A stretch of 64,000 nucleotides of DNA, taken from positions 283,348-347,347 of the forward strand of contig JAGMUV010000045.1 in NCBI GenBank assembly GCA_020744425.1. The letters run 5' to 3'. Numbering within the stretch: the first letter of the stretch is position 1; the number at the start of each line of letters is the position of its first letter. The notes below the pieces were generated by a model, which was not told where the DNA came from, made no database searches, and worked only from the letters and a program-made list of their open reading frames with translations. Positions 55,575-64,000 of the stretch are shown one piece after another. The position numbers were made by a program, and so were the translations under genes. Origin of the DNA: Dactylonectria macrodidyma. Lineage: Eukaryota; Ascomycota; Sordariomycetes; Hypocreales; Nectriaceae.

Positions 55575-55804
55575 TTACTCTGTGCTATTGGTATGTGCTA
55601 TTGGACCTGCGACCCATACTGTGAAATCGTCCACGAATGCTATCGCCCCACTATTACTGTCAATCCGCCGCTGGACCAGAATGCCTCTCTACCCATCAAG
55701 TAGCTTCTCCGGGATACCATGCGCCTTCATTTTCGGGAACAGCTTTTTCCTTGCATGCTCCATTGTAGGGTCCCATGACATCGAAATTGACGCGACTCTC
55801 GCTA
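55575..55804 (-). pseudogene. Reverse-transcriptase relic of another LINE
   Basis: One minus-strand frame with a single internal stop reads KLFPKMKAHGIPEKLLDG, stop, RGILVQRR, then AIAFVDDFTVWVAGPIAHTN. This is the RT thumb-proximal GIPxxLLxW-xxxLxxRR motif followed, after an apparent deletion, by the catalytic FVDD box. The sequence differs from the ORF2 of the other LINEs in this window (FGYADGTD), so it represents a separate lineage. Confidence 0.6.
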
Positions 55805-56390
55805 CTAGTCGACGTCGCTAAGCGATGCAGATCTGTTCCTGCAGTAGCGGAAGCGCTTGTTCAGGCAACCGCCGTTTGCGGGCTCTGAAGTGGTTCGTCG
55901 GGAGCAAAGCATCTTGGGGCCGCACGTTGTCACCTACAACAGCACTTCCATTGCCTCTACCCTCATCACTCACACAGCCACGAGCCATGGCACCGGCATC
56001 TTGAACCGCACCACGGAATCACATCCCGTCATTGTAGCCAAGAGTGTTGCCGTCTCCACTACTGTTTATCATGTTACCGACACCGCGACATGTCCATGCG
56101 CAGAATCTAAGCTGAATTAAGAAGGGTGCAGATACTTGAAAACACTAGGAGGCAGTCATAGTAAATGACGTACGAATACCGGATCCCAATCCACTTCGTG
56201 ACCGTTGAGTCATACGGCGGACTAATCTAAGTCTGCAGCCGATTGGGCAAAGGTCTTGGAGGTACCCATCAGCCTCTGCATGCAGGAGGATACATGCGTG
56301 GCTTTTAGGCGAATAAGATAGCTAGGATTTGGTGTGAGCGGACAAGTGGGGCGATACCTCGACGAAATAAACTACTGATACCCACCTACA
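55805..56390. other. Non-coding, one short ORF
   Basis: An 87-codon ORF (55857-56120) ends with a Thr/Ser/Val-rich stretch (VAVSTTVYHVTDTATCPCAE). It could be an exon of a secreted Ser/Thr-rich protein but has no signal or start context. Nothing else recognised. Confidence 0.35.
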
Positions 56391-56402
56391 CCCACCACAC
56401 AC

Positions 56403-56483
<81 letters not shown>

Positions 56484-56640
56484 TACACATACCCACACCC
56501 ACCCACACACACCCACACACCACACGCAGACCCATACACAGACACACATACACAGACACAGACACATACCCACACCTACCTACACCCACCTACACCCACC
56601 ACACACATACACAGACACACATACCCAGACACACGCAGCC
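56391..56640 (+). repeat. (CATACA)n and (CACCCA)n microsatellites
   Basis: About fifteen perfect ACATAC units (56400-56490), then degenerate ACACCC, ACAGAC and ACCTACACCC runs. Confidence 0.95.
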
Positions 56641-57245
56641 CCGTCCATGACGGTCCCGCTTTACGTTTGTATGGACACATCCTAGTAGCTCAGCCAAGGC
56701 AATGGTCTTGCTGATTTGCGCCCCTGAGCGGTGCGTGTTCTTGGTGAAAGCTCTGCGCTAGGAAGACATGAGGTGTCGAGATGGTACATACTGATCGCTA
56801 GTTTGCATACATATGTAACTCAGATTAAGTTATCGTTTGCTGTGGACTTTTTTCAGATCCAGTTCGGTGGACAATAGAGTGTTGAAATGAGCATGTTGTA
56901 TTGACTGAAGAAGAAGAAAAACGAGTCTGATAGCTGTAAGCACTGCAACAACACCGAAAAGAAACAGCGTCGGTATGACAAAATGTCCCGGGATGTCCAG
57001 CGTTGGTTGTGCGAGGGTAACCGGCCTGCGACCGTTGAGCGGACGTTGAAGGAGATGCAGGATGTGATGGGACAAATCTTGAGGAGGAAAGAAGAGCATG
57101 ATAACAGGCTCAAGTCGCTGGGATAGTGTGAGTAATGTCTGCATCGCGTTGTAAGTCAAACTGACGATGCACTAGGACGAAAACAAGGTCAGCACCTGCA
57201 AGCTAGCATCGGGCGTTGTGCCTCCTGGCAAGGGCAACCTGGTGC
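56641..57245. other. Possible exon of a truncated coiled-coil protein
   Basis: On the plus strand about 56905-57126 reads RDVQRWLCEGNRPATVERTL and KEMQDVMGQILRRKEEHDNR, a helical pattern ending LKSLG-stop. A plausible intron (GTGAGT near 57129, AAACTGACGATGCACTAG to 57176) leads to DENKVSTCKLASGVVPPGKG before rep2 starts. The phase does not close cleanly, so this is a weak call. The minus-strand ORF with a hydrophobic stretch over the same bases is the alternative. Confidence 0.25.
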
Positions 57246-57830
57246 TTCACATTTGATGGACGACCTCTCTGCGTTTGTTTGTCAACCCCCTCTGTTTGCC
57301 AATCCCCTGTTTGTCAACCCCCTCTACTTGTCAACCCCCTCTGTTTGTCAACCCACTCTGTTTGTTGTTTGTCAACCCCCTTTGTTTGTCAACCCCCTCT
57401 GTTTGTTTGTCAACCCCACCTGTTTGTCAAGCCCCTCTGTTTGTCACCCCCCTCTGTTTGTTTGCCAACCCTCTCTGTTTGTTTGTCAACTCCCTCTCTT
57501 CCTTTCGGTCCGATGCGCACTCGTCGCTGCGAACTGCCCCTCAGTGTCCCGGCCCACCTCCTCCACAATGTTTGGTGCTATCAAGCTTTCGCTGATCGCC
57601 CTCGCGACAATTCCCTTTCATGGACCAAGCACCCATCCAGCCTAAGCAGCGGCATCCTGAGGGACCCGCTCCCGACTAAATGCGTCTGTCTACTCCGTAT
57701 CTCCACGGCAGTGAACTCTATCAGGTTCTTGCGGCGGGCCCGGATGTGTTAAGTGTGTGTACCATCATCGCGCGAGCGTCATGGCGAACATTTGTGGTCT
57801 TGTGGTCTTGTGTGTCCCCATTGGGGCACA
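57246..57830 (+). repeat. rep2, copy 2, with TTTGTCAACCCCC minisatellite
   Basis: Minisatellite at 57275-57505 (GTTTGTCAACCCCCTCT units), then about 330 bp matching 44600-44930 inverted (GGTCCGATGCGCACTCGTCG, CCGGCCCACCTCCTCCACAA, CACGGCAGTGAACTCTATCA). It ends at GTGTGTCCCCA, where homology with copy 1 stops. Confidence 0.85.
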
Positions 57831-58969
57831 GGACGTGCTGGGCTAAACTATCTACAATTGCTGCCGCATTGGACCTTACTCAGACCATCTGCAAGGCCTC
57901 TTAGATCGGAGCTATATGCATGCTCAATCCCTCCGAAAGGCACTTTTCTACTCGTAGCCAGCCCTACAGTAGTTTTCGCTAAAGCACGTCACACAGGACA
58001 TCATACAGTTGATCCTAGCAAAGCTTCCGTGCAGCAGCGCCTCCATCTAGCTCATCCAGCATGGCATCGGCTCAAAGGCGCATTGTTTCAAGAGGGCATC
58101 CCGTCAGCGGGAACCGTCCCTCACCCAGCCAAGAATTCTCTTGCACAGATAGATCAAGTAGCCATCGACACCCTAGGGTCGGAGGGCCATGTCATCTAAG
58201 GTCGCCAGTAGCTGCAACCGAAGCTGTGCATCCTTGGGGAAAACCCTCGCAGGAGAAAAACCCAAGGCAACTGGGACGCTGTTGTGGAGGAGGCGATTGT
58301 CTCGATCCGCGGTCTCGAGGCAAGCTCTGTACCATCTTGACCCAGCGGTTTGTGTATGTTGTCTCGAAGCAGTGAGACAAGTTGTCGGGCCAGGTGGCGG
58401 TCCGGGTAGCAGCCGAAGCTACAGAGGGTTATCGAGGCGGCAGGGCCGCGGAAGATCACGTCGATCGGACTCGCAAAGGTCGGTAGGGCGGAGGGCCAGT
58501 AGGATCCAAGGCCTCGCAAGGCACCCAATCTTGCGAGAGCCGGCTGGTTTGTTTGGTGCCAGGACAGTAGCTCCTGGCTGTCGCTGCAGCTCACCAGAAG
58601 GTCAACTCTCCTAATCCCTTCGGATCGTGGCCTGCTAAGACGCAGTTAGGTCCTGGCTGCAAAAGCTGCGAGTGGTGGCCTGCAAAAGTAATCCCTGCCC
58701 TAACGAAGTGCTCACAGCCGCTGCTGAGGGGAAAATTTTTACAGGGAAGCTGAGGTGCAGGGTAAGGTGGTCTAGTCAGCCGTCTCCTTGCCCACCCGTT
58801 TGCTTGTCAGCCAGCCCTCTCTGTCATGTATGTCCATCTCGTCGGCCTTCTGGCAAAAGATTGACTGCTCTTAGCATAACTAAGCGTCCATTTCTCCAGC
58901 CTCGCTTCACCCTCCCTTCCCGGCTTCGTTCCCGACTTCTCTTCCCTCCAGTTACTCCGTATATAAACA
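57831..58969. other. Non-coding, nothing recognised
   Basis: ORFs of up to about 150 codons with no recognisable content; no tandem repeat. Confidence 0.4.
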
Positions 58970-59895
58970 GACACCAAACAACACACACCAAGCGACCCAC
59001 CAAAAAAAACACACACCAAACGACACACCAAACGACACACACCAAAGCTCAAGACATTTCAAAAAGTCTAAACTAGACCCTTTGTTCACAGACACCCCCT
59101 TGACCCCGCACCAGACAAGTAGGTAACCATTCCGGGGGCTCTCATTTTTGTCGCACTTTAAGTGGGCCAACAACAGTGGGACAAGTCGTTTTTGACAATG
59201 CTTTTCGCCCGCGACTGTCCGTTGTAATTGCCTTATCACCGCTTCTGCCATGGACGAAGCGAGCGACGACATAACCTGTCACCTGTGTTCCGTTGCGCCA
59301 TCTCGAATATGTATCCGCAACGCATGCGTAGCGAGCTCGTTTGCACACAGATGTCATTTGTCGCTACGTATCCACTATCAGTTCTCCACTGCACTCCCGG
59401 TGTCGAAGACAGCGATGGGTCTTTTGAGAATCCGTACATATCATTCACGACACTCGAAAACAGTGTATCGGTGACGAACTGGGTCACCCCACGTACTCAC
59501 ATACTGTACGTCGCCTAGTCAAACCTGAGTTCTCAAGCACGAGACCTTACCCCCTCATGACATTCTGATCCGCTCGCGGGGCAGTTCTTTGCGACTCACA
59601 ATCGTCACGGACCTGACAAGGAGACTTTCTCTGGTTGGAAACAGCAAAGTGCACAAGCTCCCGTCCGCAGCAAAACGAAACCCCCAAGACCGCTGAAGCG
59701 CACGCATGTCACAAAGCATCGGACCTGGCAGGCATTACGGCCGATTACTCACTTACCACGCCCTTACGTGAGCGACGATCAAGGTCGCCATGCATGATCG
59801 GAGCGAAGCAGATCTCACGGATCTAACGGATCTGTCACCCAATCCCGACACAGCTACGCGGGCATGAGCACAGGTACCGTGGCTTCCTCTCTCCA
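58970..59895 (+). repeat. rep1, copy C
   Basis: Matches 640-1545 in the same orientation, from the ACACCAAACGACACAC tract through GGGACAAGTCG to CACGGATCTGTCA and the GGCATGAGCACA region. It lacks the 5' part of rep1. Confidence 0.8.
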
Positions 59896-60267
59896 GCGAT
59901 CATGGTTGACTATGTACTTAGAGCACTGTACTGTATGATACAGTACATAGAAGAAGGGGAAGAAGAAAGAAAAGAAGGAGAAAGACTAGTGGAGGATGAA
60001 GATGGAGAAGCCGTGGAGCTGAACATGACGCCAGCTGCCACGACAAAAGTTCAGAGCGATGAGCCGAATGATGGGGCTCGATCTAAGCCTTTCGACCCCC
60101 TACCTAAGCTCTCTAGACACTCTTGTCACATGCACCCAGGTGCCTGGCCAGGCGAACTGGTTGGAGCAGACACGGCCCTGACCGCACCCATGCAACAGTC
60201 CTAAATTGGGATCCTGCGGCCCGCCCAAGCACCGGACAGAATCAATGTCCACTTCTTCTGCTAACTC

Positions 60268-60335
60268 GAAGACACGACAAGGCACGACAAGACACGACAA
60301 GATACGACAAGACACTACAAGACACGACATACGGA
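60268..60335 (+). repeat. (ACACGACAAG)n minisatellite
   Basis: About six 10-bp units with TACGACAAG variants, the inverse of the 60530-60760 array. Confidence 0.85.
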
Positions 60336-60529
60336 TGTGTTCGAGATCAGCTCGCCACGCAAGTATGGGTCGTTGTGCATCACGGTGCTGCAGGGCATAA
60401 CCGGTAGGACGTCGTCTAGGTCGGAACTTTTATTCTGTCCTACGCGAGAACGAACCAGGCTTTGGCAAGGTAGGCAAGCGGGGACCAGACAAAATGCCCG
60501 CCGCTCTTTGGTTGCTCAAGTTGTGGAGT

Positions 60530-60765
60530 GTCTTGTCATGTCTTGTAGTGTCTTGTAGTGCCTTGTAGTGTCTTGTCGTGTCTTGTAGTGTCTTGTCGTA
60601 TCTTGTAGTGTCTTGTAGTGTCTTGTAGTGTCTTGTCGTATCTTGTCGTATCCTGTCGTATCTTGTCGTATCTTGTCGTATCTTGTAGTGTCTTGTAGTG
60701 TCTTGTCGTGTCTTGCAGTGTCTTGTAGCGTCTAGTAGCGTCTTGTAGTGTCTGAGAGGGTCTTG
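60530..60765 (+). repeat. (TCTTGTAGTG/TCTTGTCGTA)n minisatellite
   Basis: More than twenty 10-bp units. Reverse complement of the ACACGACAAG array about 200 bp upstream, so the two arrays could pair as a long inverted repeat. Confidence 0.9.
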
Positions 60766-60949
60766 TCACGGTTCCCAACTTGTCCTTCCATGCCCCACAG
60801 AGTAGTCTTTCTCCAGTTAACCTTCTCCAAGTAGCCCTCTCCAGTTGACCCTCTCCAGTTGACTCTCTCCAACTGACCCTCATCATCTCGCCCTCTCTCC
60901 AGCTCCGCCTGGCGTTCGTTGCCGACGCACGACGCATGACGCACGAAAA

Positions 60950-61230
60950 GACTGTAGTGGATCAACAGTGGGGCAAGTCGAGGTGCAATGCGCGCTCCGT
61001 CGCATCGTCTTGCGGGTCGTCTGAAAGGATCGATGGTGAGGGTTCATCCATCCATCCATCCATGCGTAGCGAGCTTTTTCAGACACAAGACGTCATTTGT
61101 CGCTACGCATCAAGTATCAGTCTCCACTGCACTCCCAGTGTCAACCGACTGGCCTCACAAACTCGTGCTTGTCGATTTCGATCATGCACGCGACCTTGAC
61201 AATGCAAGCCATCCGTTTGGACCTTTCGCA
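60950..61230 (+). repeat. rep1-related fragment (copy H)
   Basis: Shares with copy C the blocks ATCAACAGTGGGGCAAGTCG, GCGTAGCGAGCT, GTCATTTGTCGCTACG and CTCCACTGCACTCCC. It includes a (CATC)n run at 61047-61063. Confidence 0.65.
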
Positions 61231-61284
61231 AGGTGCTAGCGTGGATTGGGCTCCGATCTATACCCCGTTGATCGGGCTCCGATC

Positions 61285-62430
61285 TATACCCCGTTGATCG
61301 AGTGTCGCGAGTGACTCGAGTTGGACACAACCGTGATCTGCCAGGGCCGTACTAGGTCGAAATGCGGCACATCGGCCACCTGACAGATCTGTCAACCAAT
61401 CTCAATACGGTTAGGTGAACACGACCTCTGCTTCCAGCACTGGTGTAAGACGTCTACGTCAACAGGGGATGGGGTATGCTGTCGTTAGCGTCGACCAACA
61501 AGCGCGGGTACGGTATGGTACGGTAGGTACGACACGACATAATTCTCCCAATCCAAAGTCCAAAAGTGTCTGCTGTGCGGGAGAAAACGAAGAGCGGGGG
61601 TGGTAGTCTGAAGTCGGCATGGATTTTCGGCGCTGGCGATTGTGGGCTGTTATCTGTGAACGATGTGATGGATCAACAATGTTGTACTGTAGCACCGCAG
61701 GAGGCAGTTACTGCCTCGATACATTGTCGCGAAAATTCTGCGAATGGCAACACAAAAAATAAAAGGAAAAAATTTTTTAAAGGAAAAATTTTTTTAAAGC
61801 AAAAAATAAAGTAAAGAATAAAAAAAACAAAAAAAAAACCAAAAAAAAAAAACCGCTATTATACATAGAACAGTCAACTAAGTGAGCAATCTTCCAGCTT
61901 GTCAAGCCTATCTTTAGGTGGCGGAAGCTTTCTTAGGTCTGTGGTATAGGGTAGGGTCGTCAGTTAACCGCTTTCGCGCCGTCTTCCTCCACAACGACGG
62001 ACGATGACCAAACGACACACCAAACGGCACACCCCTTCATCCACATGCACCCCGCTCCAGACAAGTAGGCAGTAGGTAACCTTTTCGCGGGTGGATCAAC
62101 ACCAGTGGGACAAGTTGTTTCTGACAAGCTTTTCGCGAGGTTGCAATCGCCTAATCGCTGCCTCTGCCACAGACAAGGCGAGCGACGGCACAAACGTGTG
62201 TTCCGTCGTGCCATCTCAAATATCGTTCAAAGGATTTTGAGAGCCCACAATGGCATGAGACAATGAGATGCTCTAGTCTCGCAGGAGCCGTCTACCTCCG
62301 TCACCTAGTCAAACCCGAGTCCTCGAGCAGGAGACATTACCGACTCCTGACATCTGGTCCGCCCTCACAAGCCTTGCCAGGAGACTCTGTCTTGTTGGAA
62401 AGAGTAAGGTGCACAAGCTGCTAAGGGTTT
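61285..62430 (+). repeat. rep1, copy B, 5' part
   Basis: Best-preserved rep1 copy, matching 1-1240 of the window with the same order of landmarks. It breaks off after GTGCACAAGCTGCTAAG and resumes at 63826. Confidence 0.85.
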
Positions 62431-63825
62431 TGACATGAATTGATCACCATCTATCATAGATGGCATTTCCCTGAGTCTAGCCATCCTCAACGGCAGGGTA
62501 CATATCATATCATTCTGACACTGTAGAATCTGTATTTAATTCATCCTCCGACATAATTTCTGAAGCGTCTGATGCATCCAATAAGCTGCTCCATATTATG
62601 TCTCTGAACGGTCGGCGTGGTCTCTGTTTGGTATACGGACATCTACTATATTGGTCGCTTTTTAGTAGCCGACACTCCCTAGCCAGCCATGTCCGAGGGT
62701 CCTTTGATGCGAGCCTAACAACCTGAGGTCGAAATGTCAAGGCGCTAGTTGTCGATGCGCCCATGGTGTGAAGCGAAATGAGTGAAAAAAATAATATGAG
62801 AATGGGGTATAGCGCTTCTCTCTGTTATGTTGAGGAGACGGCAATACCATTCACAAGTGCCAAACTTAACATATGGAGCGTGCTTTATAGATGCTCTGGT
62901 TTCAACGCTCCACTTTGGTTTGCCAGTTTGGTGGCGCAATAGCATTATTAAGCCTGATACAGATCGTACGGCAGACTCTGCATTATTGGAAATGAGCAAA
63001 CAAGCAAACATCAATGGGGCCAACAACGACCTAAGTGGAGCATAAGACAATGCATCTATTCCTTTGCAGCAGCATTCTGGGCCAATTGTGTACAGTGGCA
63101 ACCGAAACCAAGTTCCGATTGTCACTAGGAACATTCCTTAATATTTTCCAGCCACATAATCATATTTCAAGGAATGTTTCTAATGAGAAGCGGAACTTGG
63201 TTTCGGTTGCCACTGTATCAACCTTTACGTGTGTAGAAAACCAACCATGCCCATTAATAGGCTACGTAATCTCCGCCATCACATTCTACAATAATCTGTA
63301 CTTTGTCATTATAAATTCTCAATTATCTCCCTCGGCTAATGTAATAGCAGGGGAAACGGCAGCCCTTCTTCAGCCATTGGCATTCAATTATTATCCATTC
63401 ATCAGTTCAGGCTACCCTTGAACAGCGGGCACAGGAGCTTGAAGAGCACCTTGGAATACCCCCGCACAGTCGGAAAAGAGACCAGTCGGATTCGGGTCAT
63501 CGTTATCTAGGGAAGGAATATAGACAGATGCTTCACCCTTGCTCTCCAGAACGGTATCGCCAGCGGTGCCATATTTTTGGTGTTCCCCTTGGCGCAATAT
63601 CTTCGAAGGCAACCTCACCATCAAGGGCGGTCAGCATCATGCTGCATGTTTGCTATCCAATACCTAGCTAGCTTATTTTTCTAGAGCTATTCATTTGTTT
63701 GCACTATACGAGGATAATCCCATCCGAGGTGGGGCGCGTTGGTCGACAAACTGAACCAGGGCAGAAGCATGCATGTTGGCCTCCATCCCTGTCACATCCA
63801 TGTCGGTGATTCAAGAGTTGTAAAG
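62431..63825. mobile_element. About 1.4-kb insertion interrupting rep1 copy B
   Basis: Relative to copy A, which is continuous across CAAGCTGCTGAGCGTACACC, copy B contains about 1395 extra bases here. No clear TIRs or target duplication were found at its edges. An 84-codon minus-strand ORF (62510-62764, MGASTTSALTFRPQVVRLAS) has a proper ATG but no recognised domain. A 123-bp MITE lies inside. It is inferred to be an insertion only by comparison with copy A. Confidence 0.6.
63093..63215. mobile_element. 123-bp hairpin MITE (MITE-3)
   Basis: Flanked by TA (63091-63092 and 63216-63217). Ends CAGTGGCAACCGAAACCAAG then TTCCG, perfect for 25 bp, and the arms continue with few mismatches to AACATTCCTT, so nearly the whole element is one hairpin with a loop of about 29 bp. 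It is a Tc1/mariner-type MITE, nested inside the insertion in rep1 copy B. An ORF that reads through it (63035-63421) is an artefact. Confidence 0.9.
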
Positions 63826-64000
63826 CCCCCCCAACTTGTTCCGTCTGTACGCAACAAATGAACCGCCCGCGCACACGCATGTGGCGAAGCGTCGAACCCG
63901 GCAGACACTACGGCAAGACGTTCATTCAAGATGCCTGTGCGACGATTGCTCACTCACCACGCCCCTGCCCTGAGCGACGACCAAGGTCGCATGCATGATC
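63826..64000 (+). repeat. rep1, copy B, 3' part
   Basis: Resumes the match to copy A from CCCCCCAACTTGTTCCGTCT to GGTCGCATGCATGATC at the window end. Confidence 0.85.

Larger units (their letters stand above)
59896..60949. other. Non-coding, minisatellite-rich
   Basis: A 100-codon ORF at 59902-60204 with an acidic stretch has no recognisable content. Minisatellites at 60268-60335 and 60530-60760 are listed separately. Confidence 0.4.

Noticed and set aside
56830..57159. Minus-strand ORF with a hydrophobic stretch (possible membrane protein)
   Set aside because: Overlaps a more protein-like helical frame on the plus strand; no start context and no family resemblance. Neither is well supported.
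63035..63421. 128-codon ORF near the right end
   Set aside because: It reads straight through the MITE-3 hairpin, so much of it is transposon sequence.

Overview
The window looks like a transposon-rich accessory segment of a filamentous ascomycete (Pezizomycotina) nuclear genome. Evidence: short spliceosomal introns (46-141 nt; GTAAGT/GTGAGT/GTATGT donors, CTAAC/CTGAC branch sites, CAG/TAG acceptors); fungal families (TFIIE-alpha, patatin-like phospholipase with RING-like fingers, PTH11/rhodopsin-type 7TM protein, GH16 glucanase, CYP52-type P450, MADS box, tubulin-tyrosine-ligase-like fragment); fungal pogo/Fot1 DNA transposons and a Tad1-like LINE. No rRNA, tRNA, CRISPR array or bacterial-style operon was seen. 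The species cannot be named from the sequence.

Layout. 1-4.6 kb: a dispersed repeat (called rep1 here), then an intact pogo-type transposon. 5.4-5.9 kb: a fragment resembling fungal tubulin-tyrosine-ligase proteins. 8.8-11.1 kb: a second pogo/Fot1 element with long inverted repeats and TA target duplication. 13.5-20 kb: a divergent MADS-box gene, a degenerate Myb-like fragment, a small two-exon proline-rich gene and a 7TM gene whose 3' end was replaced by rep1. 21-25.5 kb is the most ordinary gene block: an intact secreted GH16 glucanase and a head-to-head pair of paralogous uncharacterised genes. 26-29 kb: transposase and RING-like relics and two tiny MITEs 44 bp apart. 30-36 kb: a small acidic-tail protein, a three-exon C-terminally short TFIIE-alpha paralog and a decayed patatin-like gene followed by a 15-bp minisatellite. 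36-39.3 kb: a LINE on the minus strand carrying a 962-bp hAT-like insertion with an 8-bp target duplication. 39.6-40.1 kb: an intact small secreted protein. 40.9-41.4 kb: a 528-bp TIR element of unknown class. 43.1-43.7 kb: a P450 pseudogene. 44-48 kb: rep1, a G/C-skewed minisatellite repeat (rep2) and other minisatellites. 48.9-54.2 kb: a second, nearly full-length but decayed LINE flanked by direct ~430-bp repeats (rep3). 55-64 kb: an RT relic, more minisatellites, rep2, three rep1 segments, and a 1.4-kb insertion in rep1 that itself carries a 123-bp MITE.

The genes do not form an obvious pathway or cluster. They read as single, often truncated or duplicated accessory genes scattered among nested mobile elements. 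The likely functional loci are the GH16 gene, the small secreted protein, the paralog pair, the spliced TFIIE-alpha-like, proline-rich and MADS-like genes, and the intact pogo transposase. The rest is mostly relics. All identifications come from reading motifs and exon joins by eye; no database search was run.
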